Shown piece after piece: positions 16,109 through 25,162 of a stretch of DNA of 64,000 nt. The stretch is from assembly GCF_002848345.1 (NCBI RefSeq), contig NZ_CP025429.1:2356001-2420000 (forward strand), given 5' to 3'. The DNA is from Chromobacterium sp. ATCC 53434. Its GTDB lineage: Bacteria; Pseudomonadota; Gammaproteobacteria; Burkholderiales; Chromobacteriaceae. Every line of letters starts with the position of its first letter. Position 1 is the first letter of the stretch. The translations under genes were made by a program, and so were the position numbers. The notes below the pieces were generated by a model. The model was not told where the DNA came from. It did no database searches and saw only the letters and a list, made by a program, of their open reading frames with translations.

Positions 16109-16501
16109 ATGCAGACATTTGAAAACATCAGCATTACCGGCTTTTGCGAAGACAAATCGCACAACCCCGACAAGCAGTTCCTGCTGTTCAATATGTATCT
16201 GCAGCTGAGCCTGGCGCCGCCCAGCGAGTGGAAGGACTACTTCAGCGAATCGCGCCGACTGCCCCGCGGCAATGTCTGGCGCAAGGCCTGGATAGAAGGC
16301 GACACCCTGGTGGTCTACTGTCAGCCGGAAGAGTTGCAGACCGAAATCGAGACCTTGAAGCAGGACCTTGGCGCCGCCAACCTGCAATACCGCCAGCTGC
16401 TGGCGCTGCGCGCCCAGCACAAGCGATTGCAGGAACAGGTGGAAGAGGAAGCCTGCGAACGCCGGCTGATCCGCGAACTGGCCGAACAACTGCGTTTCTA
16501 A
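16109..16501 (+). CDS. Hypothetical protein with C-terminal coiled coil, nrdA-nrdB interval
   Basis: 130 residues from [30 protein letters not shown] seven bases upstream supports this start over the earlier ATG. The first ~70 residues look globular ([33 protein letters not shown]). Residues ~75-128 form a heptad-rich coiled coil ([21 protein letters not shown] ... [16 protein letters not shown] is of this kind). No family recognised. Its position 14 bp before another small gene and upstream of nrdB suggests one operon; a role tied to ribonucleotide reductase is speculation. Confidence 0.65.
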   Translation: MQTFENISITGFCEDKSHNPDKQFLLFNMYLQLSLAPPSEWKDYFSESRRLPRGNVWRKAWIEGDTLVVYCQPEELQTEIETLKQDLGAANLQYRQLLALRAQHKRLQEQVEEEACERRLIRELAEQLRF

Positions 16502-16515
16502 TCCCGGGAGACGCC

Positions 16516-16728
16516 ATGAGCACCACCGCCTACTACCTGCTGCGCAAGAGCATCAGCGGCCGCCGCCCCGCCATGGTGGACGTCGGCACCCATGCCGTGG
16601 CCGTGCCGGCCGCGCAACAGGAGCCGGACCCGCCGGCGCCGGGCGAGGTCCGCATAGACCGGCAAGACCAGCTGCAGCCGGCCCAGGCCGCGCAGCTGCG
16701 CAAGGAACAAGCAGTCAAAACCGCATAA
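16516..16728 (+). CDS. Small hypothetical protein upstream of nrdB
   Basis: 70 residues, starting [17 protein letters not shown] after GGGAGACGCC. An N-terminal part with an aromatic and basic patch is followed by a Pro/Gln-rich, probably disordered tail ([19 protein letters not shown]). It is too short for a family call. It is separated by 14 bp from the gene before and 47 bp from nrdB, so it is probably co-transcribed with both. Confidence 0.5.
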   Translation: MSTTAYYLLRKSISGRRPAMVDVGTHAVAVPAAQQEPDPPAPGEVRIDRQDQLQPAQAAQLRKEQAVKTA

Positions 16729-16775
16729 GCAACCGCCGCGCCCCGGCGCGGCAAAACCAGAAATCAGGAGCACCC

Positions 16776-17858
16776 ATGCTGAACTTCGAAGACACCGTCC
16801 CCGCCCCGTCCGCCGCCCCCTCCTCCATGGACGCCCATGGCAACGGCCGCGTAAACGTGGTGGACAAGAAGGTGATCAACGGCACGACCGACGTCAACCA
16901 GCTGGTACCGTTCAAGCACAAGTGGGCTTGGGAAAAGTACCTGGCGCAGTGCGCCAACCACTGGATGCCGCAGGAAGTGAACATGCAGCGCGACATCGAA
17001 CAATGGAAAACCGGCCAGCTGACCGAAGACGAGATGCGCGTCGTCAAGCGCAACCTGGGTTTCTTCGTCACCGCAGACAGCCTGGCCGCCAACAATATCG
17101 TGCTGGGCACCTACCGCCAGATCACCAGCCCGGAATGCCGCCAGTTCCTGCTGCGCCAGGCCTTTGACGAAGCCATCCACACCCACGCCTACCAGTACAT
17201 CGTGGAAAGCCTGGGCCTGGACGAAGGCGAAGTGTTCAACGCCTACCACGAGATCAAGTCCATCCGCGACAAGGACGAATTCCTGATCCCGTTCATCGAC
17301 GTGCTGTGCAATCCGGAATTCAAGACCGGCACCGTCGAAAACGACCAGAAGCTGCTGAAGTCGCTGATCGTCTTCGCCTGCATCATGGAAGGCCTGTTCT
17401 TCTACGTCGGCTTCGTGCAGATCCTGGCGCTGGGCCGCCAGAACAAGATGACCGGCGCCGCCGAGCAATACCAGTACATCCTGCGCGACGAATCGATGCA
17501 CTGCAACTTCGGCATCGACCTGATCAACACCATCAAGCTGGAAAACCCGCTGTTGTGGACCGACAGCTTCAAGGCCGAGATCGTCGAGCTGTTCAAGCAA
17601 GCCGTCGAGCTGGAATACGCCTACGCCGAAGACACGATGCCGCGCGGCGTGCTGGGCCTGAACGCCAGCATGTTCAAGGAATACCTGCGCTTCATCGCCA
17701 ACCGCCGGATGCAGCAGATCGGCCTGGACCAGCTGTTCCCGGGCGTCAACAACCCCTTCCCGTGGATGAGCGAGATGATAGACCTGAAGAAGGAGAAGAA
17801 CTTCTTCGAGACGCGGGTTACCGAGTATCAGACTGGCGGGGCATTAAGCTGGGATTGA
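16776..17858 (+). CDS. nrdB: Ribonucleoside-diphosphate reductase, beta subunit (class Ia)
   Basis: 360 residues, with AGGAG nine bases before the ATG. The ferritin-like diiron core is visible: the helix with [16 protein letters not shown], the ligands in [17 protein letters not shown], and the second pair in [13 protein letters not shown]. It carries the tyrosyl radical that starts catalysis in NrdA. The C-terminal tail ends [17 protein letters not shown], the part that docks on NrdA. A 17-kb Tn7-like transposon begins immediately after its stop codon, leaving the coding sequence intact but removing the natural terminator from its 3' end. Confidence 0.97.
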   Translation: MLNFEDTVPAPSAAPSSMDAHGNGRVNVVDKKVINGTTDVNQLVPFKHKWAWEKYLAQCANHWMPQEVNMQRDIEQWKTGQLTEDEMRVVKRNLGFFVTADSLAANNIVLGTYRQITSPECRQFLLRQAFDEAIHTHAYQYIVESLGLDEGEVFNAYHEIKSIRDKDEFLIPFIDVLCNPEFKTGTVENDQKLLKSLIVFACIMEGLFFYVGFVQILALGRQNKMTGAAEQYQYILRDESMHCNFGIDLINTIKLENPLLWTDSFKAEIVELFKQAVELEYAYAEDTMPRGVLGLNASMFKEYLRFIANRRMQQIGLDQLFPGVNNPFPWMSEMIDLKKEKNFFETRVTEYQTGGALSWD

Positions 17859-17863
17859 TTAAA
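17859..17863. repeat. Left target-site duplication of the Tn7-like element (TTAAA)
   Basis: TTAAA begins at the base after the nrdB TGA and is repeated at 34946-34950, immediately outside the right end. Five bases is the duplication length made by Tn7-type transposition. Confidence 0.7.
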
Positions 17864-17930
17864 CGTCGAGCGACACATAAGCTTGCCAAAACGACAGATA
17901 AGCTTGCAGTCGACGACACATAAGACTGCA
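17864..17930 (+). repeat. Left-end repeats, probable TnsB-binding sites
   Basis: Three 17-bp sites of the form CGACA(C/G)ATAAG(C/A)(T/C)TGC(C/A) start at 17871, 17892 and 17914, spaced 21 and 22 bp (two helical turns), next to the terminal CGTCGAG. This is the usual architecture of Tn7-like ends. Confidence 0.75.
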
Positions 17931-17942
17931 CTGTCATAAATG

Positions 17943-17968
17943 AAAAGCCTCGCAATCGCGAGGCTTTT
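17943..17968. terminator. Bidirectional terminator inside the left transposon end
   Basis: A perfect 11-bp stem, AAAAGCCTCGC / GCGAGGCTTTT with loop AATC, has A and T runs on both sides, so it can stop transcripts entering from nrdB as well as those leaving the cargo operon (vsr ends at 18127 on the minus strand). Confidence 0.75.
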
Positions 17969-18126
17969 CTATGTCCCATAGCCGAAAATGAGGCAGTATT
18001 TCGTTTAGGGTACTTCTTGTGATCATGCTGCTAGAGTGGATAACAATAAGTAGATTTATACGCACTATTCGATTGGCCGAATACCACCAGTGGTGCTTCC
18101 GCACATCACCGCCAGCAACAAGGATA

Positions 18127-18546
18127 TTATTTATTGGCCTCAACGGAGAGACACTCCCTAATTATCGTGTCTAATGCATCCGCATCTTTCGTTTGACACT
18201 CCCATATTACGCATACTCGCCACCCTGCTTCCTCAAGTGCAATCACATTGCTTTCGTCTCGCATACGATTTTTTTCGAACTTCTCTATCCAAAACTCCCT
18301 ATTACTTTCAGGGACATTTGAGCGCTTACAGCCTTGATGCTGATGCCAAAAACACCCATGGACGAACAAGCAGAGACGATGCCTGGGGAGAACAATATCC
18401 GGTTTTCCTGGCAAATCCTTTCGATGCAGGCGGAAACGGTACCCCATAGAGTGCAAAGCATGCCTAACACGTAATTCAGGAGTTGTGTCGCCGGCCTTTA
18501 TCCGAGACATTACTGCCGAACGTTGTTCGCGCGTTAATTTATCCAT
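18127..18546 (-). CDS. vsr: Very-short-patch repair endonuclease Vsr
   Basis: 139 residues, typical for Vsr. Visible motifs: LTREQRSAVMSRIKAGDTTPE at the start, RFRLHRKDLPGKPDIVLPRH with the catalytic Asp, and LFVHGCFWHQHQGCK with the metal/zinc-binding His and Cys residues, then FWIEKFEKN. Vsr nicks at T:G mismatches created by deamination of 5-methylcytosine and so accompanies cytosine methyltransferases; the dcm gene is three genes upstream on the same strand. Its start overlaps the end of the receiver-protein gene by 8 bp, so it is the last gene of that operon. Confidence 0.93.
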   Translation of the reverse strand: MDKLTREQRSAVMSRIKAGDTTPELRVRHALHSMGYRFRLHRKDLPGKPDIVLPRHRLCLFVHGCFWHQHQGCKRSNVPESNREFWIEKFEKNRMRDESNVIALEEAGWRVCVIWECQTKDADALDTIIRECLSVEANK

Positions 18547-20383
18547 TGCCAGCTGGACGCATACCTACAAAATCGAGGCCAACTCTCGAAAGATTCGCGC
18601 CAAGGCGATGCAGCAAGTTGAGTGCATACTCATAGCGCAGGTGGGCGACGACTTGAGCAGGCTCAGATTTGAAGGCAAGCAGCCCATTTTCGCCGTCAGC
18701 GGCACGAGCAACCATAAATTTATTGTCCTCTCCCTGAAAGCGCCCTTGCTGCGCAGCAAACATCTGCTCCCATTTTGGGTTGGTCGCCCTCACTGCATCG
18801 GTGGAGGCCGGAGTAAAGCTAAAGCTCTTGAAAACGTCATTAATTTTGAGGAACAGGTGATTGCCAGAAGCAGCCTGCTGAAGGGCATCCTCCTTATTTG
18901 CATCGAAGAGCTGCACCGCAATGAATGGCGTATGGGCACCGAGCCGCTTATACCAGCCGGTGCTTTTTTGGCCCGGCACCAAGTCACAAGCAGGCGAAAG
19001 ACAAAGCCAGAAGCAGCCATCCCCAACGTCACTGTCAAGCCTTAGTACATGTCCAGTTGTCAAATAGCCACCTTCCACAACAGATTTACTACTGACATAA
19101 TGATTAAGGGAGTAAGTCATCTCATCCTGAGCGACTGACGGATACCACTTGCCAATGGCTTTTTCGCGCCCTTCGCCACGCAAATGTGTCGCCAGTCGGT
19201 CCGCAAACTCCACGACGTTGTTCCTGATGGAGTCCCCTAGCCCTTCCCAGTGTCGATTGACCGTGCTGTGCACCTTCCACTGACGCTCATCTAGGTCATC
19301 AGTAAGATACTCGCTTAGCCATCCCGCCTGAAGGTGGCGATCACCGAGCACTCTACCTTCAGCCCAAACTCCGCGTTCGTCTAACTCAGCTCTCATTTTT
19401 GACATCAGCAACCGATGTGGAGCGGGATCCCAATCACATAGCGCCTTTAGTAACTTTTCAGGAAGTTCCAATGGAGGGGCGTCTTGTTTGCTTACAACCG
19501 TAACAAAGATCCTGTCATTTCGGACCCAATTAATGCCAGAAACATAGCCTGATTCAAAGCGCGCAGCGCCATAGTCCTTAACTGCGAGCTTGCTGGCTAA
19601 GGCATTCTGCTTTCTGAACAGGGCCCACTTAGCAAGCAGCTTGATATCCGGTTGGGGCGACAAAGCACTTGGCGCACCGGCCACAATTGTTTGCAATGCA
19701 TTTAACTCGGTCCAAGAGCAAATATCTTTCCAGTTGATATTTCCGGCAGGTAGATTCCTAATTTTTAAATAGGTTCCGTCGTCGATTGCATCTTCGATCT
19801 TCCCTCCGATTTCAGCATCGTAATCCTCCCAGCTCTCTAGGAGTTGTACCACTTTCTGAAGAGCTTGTTCAGCCATGTTCAGGCGATCATCCGCGATGCT
19901 TAACCCCAGTGCAATTTCCATTACAACCCGAGGGATCTCTCCTCCCACCTGACCATACCCTTTCGTGTAGACGACAACAAGGTTGAAATGTTCATTTTCA
20001 GCAAGTCTGCGGAGGATACCAATGGCACTACTCCCATCATCTGGCTTTGACGGATCAAGATGAAAATCCAGAATCATGAGATCAGATTGGTGAAGGTGAG
20101 ATGCTACGTCACGCTCAGCCTCAAGAGAAAGGATTTCTCTGCCATCGTGAATTTCTACCATCCAGCGCCGCTGATCTTCTCGGCAGAATTGGATAATTTG
20201 ACGAACTCGCTTGAGATTTTCCGTGCCCCATTGTTGTCCAGAGCCATCAATTTCTTTATCCAGTAAAGCATCGATAGTTGGAAACTCGTCATCCACAACG
20301 ACTACTGTTCGAATAGGTTTGATGAAAACTTCTTCGATCAATGCATCATAGCTGGGAGTCGTTCCGACTATTCCTTCACTCAT
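18539..20383 (-). CDS. Receiver-domain protein of a methyltransferase-GHKL-Vsr operon
   Basis: 614 residues from MSEGIVGTTPSYD, the ATG overlapping the previous gene by 8 bp. Residues ~15-170 form a response-regulator receiver: paired acids in RTVVVVDDEFPTI, the phospho-acceptor in LMILDFHLDPSKPDDG (near residue 100), and VVVYTKG with the switch Thr and Lys. The remaining ~430 residues (…CLSPACDLVPGQ…) are not a DNA-binding output domain I know. The family is found beside MORC/GHKL ATPases, cytosine methyltransferases and Vsr in predicted restriction systems (Iyer, Abhiman and Aravind). It may be the signal-gated effector. Biochemistry unknown. Confidence 0.75.
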   Translation of the reverse strand: MSEGIVGTTPSYDALIEEVFIKPIRTVVVVDDEFPTIDALLDKEIDGSGQQWGTENLKRVRQIIQFCREDQRRWMVEIHDGREILSLEAERDVASHLHQSDLMILDFHLDPSKPDDGSSAIGILRRLAENEHFNLVVVYTKGYGQVGGEIPRVVMEIALGLSIADDRLNMAEQALQKVVQLLESWEDYDAEIGGKIEDAIDDGTYLKIRNLPAGNINWKDICSWTELNALQTIVAGAPSALSPQPDIKLLAKWALFRKQNALASKLAVKDYGAARFESGYVSGINWVRNDRIFVTVVSKQDAPPLELPEKLLKALCDWDPAPHRLLMSKMRAELDERGVWAEGRVLGDRHLQAGWLSEYLTDDLDERQWKVHSTVNRHWEGLGDSIRNNVVEFADRLATHLRGEGREKAIGKWYPSVAQDEMTYSLNHYVSSKSVVEGGYLTTGHVLRLDSDVGDGCFWLCLSPACDLVPGQKSTGWYKRLGAHTPFIAVQLFDANKEDALQQAASGNHLFLKINDVFKSFSFTPASTDAVRATNPKWEQMFAAQQGRFQGEDNKFMVARAADGENGLLAFKSEPAQVVAHLRYEYALNLLHRLGANLSRVGLDFVGMRPAGNG

Positions 20384-23345
20384 ACGTCGCGCCCTTGAAA
20401 TCAATGACGAAATTGGCACCTGGTAGGATCTTAAATTTATCCTCCACGGCATATTGAATAGTGTGTCCACCCGCCGCCAGATTTGCGCGACATAGATGGA
20501 GTCCAACACCACGCCCCCCCCGCACCTTACGAGTAAAGAATAGCGTGAAAAGGTGTTTCTGATCCTCGGCATCTACTCCTGGACCATTATCTCCGATGAC
20601 GATTTTACCATCGACTACATCGAGCATAATGTGATATTTGTCATTCTGTCTCTGGCGTACCCAGTAAGCAGCATTGTTGATCAGATTGATGAACACCGGA
20701 AAAATACGTGACGGTTGTTCATAAACGGAAAAACCCAAAAAATGGTCCGTTGCATCAATAAGAATTTCGTTATCCTCCATCGATGTGCCAAAGAAGCGAC
20801 GGATATATTTCAGGATCTCAATGCCGGTTAGATGCGCCTTGAATTTCGGCCCTGACAATTTTAACGGCGAGAGAAAGCGCAAGCGATCCGCCAGCGCATC
20901 GTGGGCCACCTTAACGGCAGAAAACGTCGTAGTCTTCTTAGCGATATCTGGCAGCTCATCCAGTCCCTCGCTAATAGTCAATTCTAGCCCCTCAATCTCA
21001 TGCCCAATTATTTCCACTGTAATTCCGAGCTGGGCTAGGGAGTGCAGTCTGTCCACCTCCACCCTCATCTCGTCCACGGCATCCATGCCATAGGATGCCA
21101 GAGTCTCGAGATCGATGTTTTCCTGTAAACTACGCAGCGCTGCGATATAAGGTTCGAAGGTTTCTGCATTATCAAAATCGCTCTTATCCCGCTCCCTAGT
21201 TAATCGCTCCAATGCATCGGTCAGAGAAATACGCTCCTGGTCGACAGCGTCAAGTAAGGGGAGGGTCAAAGCGTGATAACGTTTGCTGCGATCCTCGTAA
21301 AGCGTAGAGATACGTTGCTGTTCTGCTTCAAGCAATTCGCGCGCCTCTTTGAACCATTTACGTAAGCGGGCTTGCAGAAACGCGGCATGGCTATTCAAGT
21401 CGGAAAAGACAATTTCACGCGGCGCTTTGGGCTTGATGGTTTCAAGAGCCACGTTCAACGATTGCTCCGTAGCATTGAGCAACTCGTTTACTCGGCGCTG
21501 ATTGAAGCGGTACTCTCCGTATTCATTCTCAAGTGACCCCAGCTCGCGTGGAGCTTCTCCTAAAGCAAAGTCCCTGGAACTATCCTTGAGACTACGCAGT
21601 TGCTCACGCAGCCTTAGCACCTCTGACTCGCTCGTCGGTAACGCAACTCGTATATTGTCGGCAAGTGCATCCAACTGCTCACATAGCTTTGCAAGCTGCG
21701 GCCCGAGTTGCCGAAGATTGGTTCGGAAGCGCTTCCGCTTCGCTGCTCGCTGCTTATTGCGTTCTTTTTCTGCCCTTTCCCGGGCACGAGTTTCTTTTAT
21801 TTCGGGAAGAAATTTAGCCTGTAAAGACGAATCCGTTCCAAAGTAATCATAAGCAGTCTTTATGAGGATATTTTCGACCAAATCTCGCAGCTTTTTTACT
21901 GCTGTGTTGTCGATAAAACCCTCACGGCCGGCCTTATCCTTAAGATTGGGATTTCCTTCACGCGTAATGGCGATTCGACCGAAAGTCCGGCGGTTTGACC
22001 AGAAATAACGGCCTGCATGCAGGCTTCGTCTTTTCTCGATTTCAAAGAAGTCATTGTCCTCGCGACCGTAAGGCATTACGCGCAGGCCGTTGCGATAGAC
22101 CATGACTCCACCGTACTTTTCCGATTGCTCAAGTAGTTGTTGATGTACATTCGGCGGATGAGAGGATGCCCCTGGATCTCGCTGGTATGCGCCTAAACGA
22201 ATATGGAAAGGTCCCACCTTTGAGTTACTTCGGTTAGATACATCACCTTTCGGGAGAATGCAGATATCACTATCCAGCCATTTCCCAAATGCTTTTACAC
22301 GCCCAACAAACATCCCATTTTCATCAACACGTCCATCTACCACGTGCTCCAGATCTTCCAAGTTGTGGTAGTCAAACTCCCTCTGGCTTGAGATGACAGA
22401 GCGGCGTAATGCCCCCTCCCATGTTGTAACAGAGTACTCAAACGCTTCCGCTCCGTATCCTTCTGAGATCTCCGTGGGGTCAGCATAAGGGTCAGAAAAA
22501 TTGGATAGTGTTTGAAAGAGTCGATCTTTAGCCTGCGCTGCTGCATCGGCATCTTCGATATGGATACGACTCTGCAGGTGTGCCTCTAGGTCAAAAACGA
22601 TATCTGCGATGAGGAGAATGGTGCCGTGATCGGTTTCACCACGCCACAACGGCCATTGTTCTAAGTGGCGAAGTTCAAAAACTGCTTCTGCCACCACCTG
22701 CTCCATGGCCAAACGAGTAGAAGCTTTTTCCTCGGATGCTTCAAGGATATCGAAATCTTTCCATGCTCTAGCAATGCGGCCATCCCGTGCTACATCTCTG
22801 CCGTTACCTCGTAAATTCCCCCACAGCTCGTCGAACATGGCTGGAATATGAGTGAAAATCTCTTCCTTAGTATCGAACTCGACAACTGGCACCTCGATAT
22901 CCTGCAAGTAGAGGAAGGGGTTTTCGAACAGACGCCAATCGATCAGGGCTGCAGTGAATGGTTTCTTACGGCGCTTGGATACCACCATCAAAAGGGGACC
23001 AAGAAATGCAGATGAAAGCCGTCCAATGCCCTTTTGTCCCTGCTTCGGCCTAGGGGGCAGCCCGTTCCGATCCTCCTCAGGAACTACTGAACCATTTGCC
23101 TTGGACTCAGTTCCGACAACCAGCCACTTATCGATGAATTCATCTCTACTCATTCCATGCCCATCATCAGTCAGAGCAGCAATCGGCACAGCACCATCAT
23201 AAATATGCAATCCAACTGTATTGGCGTAGGCATCGTAAGCGTTTTTCCAAAGCTCGGAAACAGCGGTGGGACAGTCAGCAATTTGCTCGCGCCCCAAGTG
23301 ATCAATGGTTCTCGCCCGAGTCCGGAAGGAAACAGCATCAACCAT
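20376..23345 (-). CDS. Double GHKL ATPase: MORC/Hsp90-like N-domain and histidine-kinase-like C-domain
   Basis: 989 residues. N-terminal GHKL ATPase (~1-330): N-box SELWKNAYDAYA, G1 DDGHGMS, G2 GQKGIGRLSSAFL. A long charged coiled-coil region spans ~510-760. The C-terminal part is like a histidine kinase: H-box VEIIGHEIEGLELT, then N-box INLINNAAYWV, G1 IGDNGPGVD, F-box FTLFFTRK and G2 GGRGVGLHLC. A receiver-domain protein is encoded next, overlapping by 8 bp, so a phosphorelay between them is plausible. This operon type was predicted to be restriction-like by comparison with MORC/MutL ATPases. All ATP-binding motifs are intact. Confidence 0.8.
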   Translation of the reverse strand: MVDAVSFRTRARTIDHLGREQIADCPTAVSELWKNAYDAYANTVGLHIYDGAVPIAALTDDGHGMSRDEFIDKWLVVGTESKANGSVVPEEDRNGLPPRPKQGQKGIGRLSSAFLGPLLMVVSKRRKKPFTAALIDWRLFENPFLYLQDIEVPVVEFDTKEEIFTHIPAMFDELWGNLRGNGRDVARDGRIARAWKDFDILEASEEKASTRLAMEQVVAEAVFELRHLEQWPLWRGETDHGTILLIADIVFDLEAHLQSRIHIEDADAAAQAKDRLFQTLSNFSDPYADPTEISEGYGAEAFEYSVTTWEGALRRSVISSQREFDYHNLEDLEHVVDGRVDENGMFVGRVKAFGKWLDSDICILPKGDVSNRSNSKVGPFHIRLGAYQRDPGASSHPPNVHQQLLEQSEKYGGVMVYRNGLRVMPYGREDNDFFEIEKRRSLHAGRYFWSNRRTFGRIAITREGNPNLKDKAGREGFIDNTAVKKLRDLVENILIKTAYDYFGTDSSLQAKFLPEIKETRARERAEKERNKQRAAKRKRFRTNLRQLGPQLAKLCEQLDALADNIRVALPTSESEVLRLREQLRSLKDSSRDFALGEAPRELGSLENEYGEYRFNQRRVNELLNATEQSLNVALETIKPKAPREIVFSDLNSHAAFLQARLRKWFKEARELLEAEQQRISTLYEDRSKRYHALTLPLLDAVDQERISLTDALERLTRERDKSDFDNAETFEPYIAALRSLQENIDLETLASYGMDAVDEMRVEVDRLHSLAQLGITVEIIGHEIEGLELTISEGLDELPDIAKKTTTFSAVKVAHDALADRLRFLSPLKLSGPKFKAHLTGIEILKYIRRFFGTSMEDNEILIDATDHFLGFSVYEQPSRIFPVFINLINNAAYWVRQRQNDKYHIMLDVVDGKIVIGDNGPGVDAEDQKHLFTLFFTRKVRGGRGVGLHLCRANLAAGGHTIQYAVEDKFKILPGANFVIDFKGATYE

Positions 23346-23362
23346 TGTTTTCGCCTCGTTTG

Positions 23363-24553
23363 TTATGCATCTGGGTTTACCCCAAGGCCTAGTGAAACAG
23401 CCCGTAAAAGAATTTCCCCGAGGTCGACAGGTACTGCATTTCCAATTTGGGCCCCAGCAGCCATCAATCCCCCTTTGAAAATAAAATCATCAGGGAATGT
23501 TTGAAAACGTGCGGCCTGTCGAACAGTAATTCCATGATGCGCTGTCGGGTGAACAAACCTTCCTTTGGAAGGGTTAATACAAGCAGTGGTCATGGTCGGG
23601 CCAGGTTCGTTTGGGTTGATTCGCCCATAAACGTCACTATGCCCATCATGCCCTTCATGACAAGGCAAAACTCGCTTTGAGTCGCGTCGACTCCCACCAT
23701 TTATCGGCGTTGTACGGAATACTTCGATCAACTCTGCCGAATGATTCATGTGACAATTGTTTACGTCGTCAACCAAATCTGGCTTTGCGAATACATCCGC
23801 AGCCGTCACCCACTCTTTTAGATGTGGTGTTTGCTCTCTAGCTCGAGCATCACCATGCGTTGGCGCAGGCGGCCACACTGATTCGTCAAAGGTAACATCG
23901 TGTCGGATACCAAGAACGAACACACGAACTCGACGCTGCGGCAACCCATAATTTCTGGCATCAAGCCGCAAAGGACCGAGAATACGGTAGCCTGCATTAT
24001 CACTTTGCTGGAGAAACGCATCCAAAAAATTTCGATGGCGAGGCCATAGCAAACCGGGGACGTTTTCCATTAGAAAAACTTTGGGATTCAGGCTTTGAAC
24101 GTATTCAAAATAACGGAGGATTAATGCATTGCGAGGATCACCAACACCGGCATCCTTGATCCGATGTACGGAAAACCCCTGACATGGTGGGCCACCTAAG
24201 ACGATATCGCAATGGCTGTTATCAGCAAAATTAACCACGCGCACATCCTCCGGAGACAGAGCAAGGATGTTCTCGGGGTAAAGTCTGGGGCGCTCTTCTG
24301 GCTTATCGCAGCGATCAATCAGATTCGTTCGGTAAGTATCACATGCGTGCTTGTTGAGTTCGACCGCAGCTACAACTCGAATCTTGGCCCTGCGGGCCGC
24401 AAGGGAAAAGCCCCCTGCCCCAGCGAAGAGATCAACACACTGTAGCGGACTAAGTGAAGCTGGCTTTAGCTTAACGTAGTCCTGCCCCGAACCTTGGGTG
24501 CACGGTTGGGCATCGGACACCAAATTCACTCGCCCGTCTGGAGTTGCATCCAT
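23363..24553 (-). CDS. dcm: DNA (cytosine-5) methyltransferase
   Basis: 396 residues from ATG 24553 (GAGGGA eight bases upstream; a GTG one codon earlier is possible). Conserved C5-methyltransferase motifs are in order: I CVDLFAGAGGFSLA, IV GGPPCQGFSVHR with the catalytic Cys, VI FLMENVPGLLW, VIII NYGLPQRRVRVFVLG, IX/X QAARFQTFPDDF and AQIGNAVP. The target recognition region between VIII and IX is ~120 residues, so the recognition sequence cannot be read. First gene of the four-gene operon dcm-GHKL-receiver-vsr (17 bp to the next). It probably marks self DNA; it could also be a solitary methylase served by Vsr. Confidence 0.93.
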   Translation of the reverse strand: MDATPDGRVNLVSDAQPCTQGSGQDYVKLKPASLSPLQCVDLFAGAGGFSLAARRAKIRVVAAVELNKHACDTYRTNLIDRCDKPEERPRLYPENILALSPEDVRVVNFADNSHCDIVLGGPPCQGFSVHRIKDAGVGDPRNALILRYFEYVQSLNPKVFLMENVPGLLWPRHRNFLDAFLQQSDNAGYRILGPLRLDARNYGLPQRRVRVFVLGIRHDVTFDESVWPPAPTHGDARAREQTPHLKEWVTAADVFAKPDLVDDVNNCHMNHSAELIEVFRTTPINGGSRRDSKRVLPCHEGHDGHSDVYGRINPNEPGPTMTTACINPSKGRFVHPTAHHGITVRQAARFQTFPDDFIFKGGLMAAGAQIGNAVPVDLGEILLRAVSLGLGVNPDA

Positions 24554-25008
24554 CACAGGAATCCCTCAGAGCGAAAAAATGCTGAATGGTTTTTTGGATT
24601 TTGCATCAAAATTTACTGCATGTCGAATGAAATTCACATCTTCAGGACGCAATTCTACCGGTGGGCAGTAACAATGCCTACTATTAGTCACTGCCCGTAG
24701 CCTCACCCTGCTCCTGCGGTTCCAACCGGTTGTTGAACAAACGAACGATGTCAACTCATTCTGCATTTCCTTGGTTGCAACTTACGGATCGATTATAACC
24801 TCTCTCGATCCAAGTGCAGGCGTAGCGCCCCACTGACAGCCATCCCTTTCAAGAAAGTTCTGACGTTGGAAATCAAGCTTCGCAAGATACACCCTTTTTT
24901 ATAGTGCAAAATCATAAATAAACCATTTAAAACATGCACTTATTATATTAATCAAGTCTCATCAAAACTACTCTCACCTGTGATATTCATCTTAGCCTCC
25001 GGTCAACA
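24554..25008. other. Intergenic region of the transposon cargo
   Basis: 455 bp, AT-rich between ~24890 and 24970, upstream of dcm on the minus strand and of the broken Xre gene on the plus strand. It probably contains both promoters. One 66-codon frame on the minus strand has no ribosome-binding site and I do not support it. Confidence 0.4.
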
Positions 25009-25162
25009 TGAGTCTCTTCTCCAAGTATCTACACCAGTTGCGCACAAGCTACTGCGTCCGACAGATCGAGCTGGCGGAGTGGCTTGGCTATGAACAGAGC
25101 TACATCTCTACCCTAGAAGTCGGCACCAAAGGGCCCCGACTGCCGAGCTAGTTCAGCGCCTA

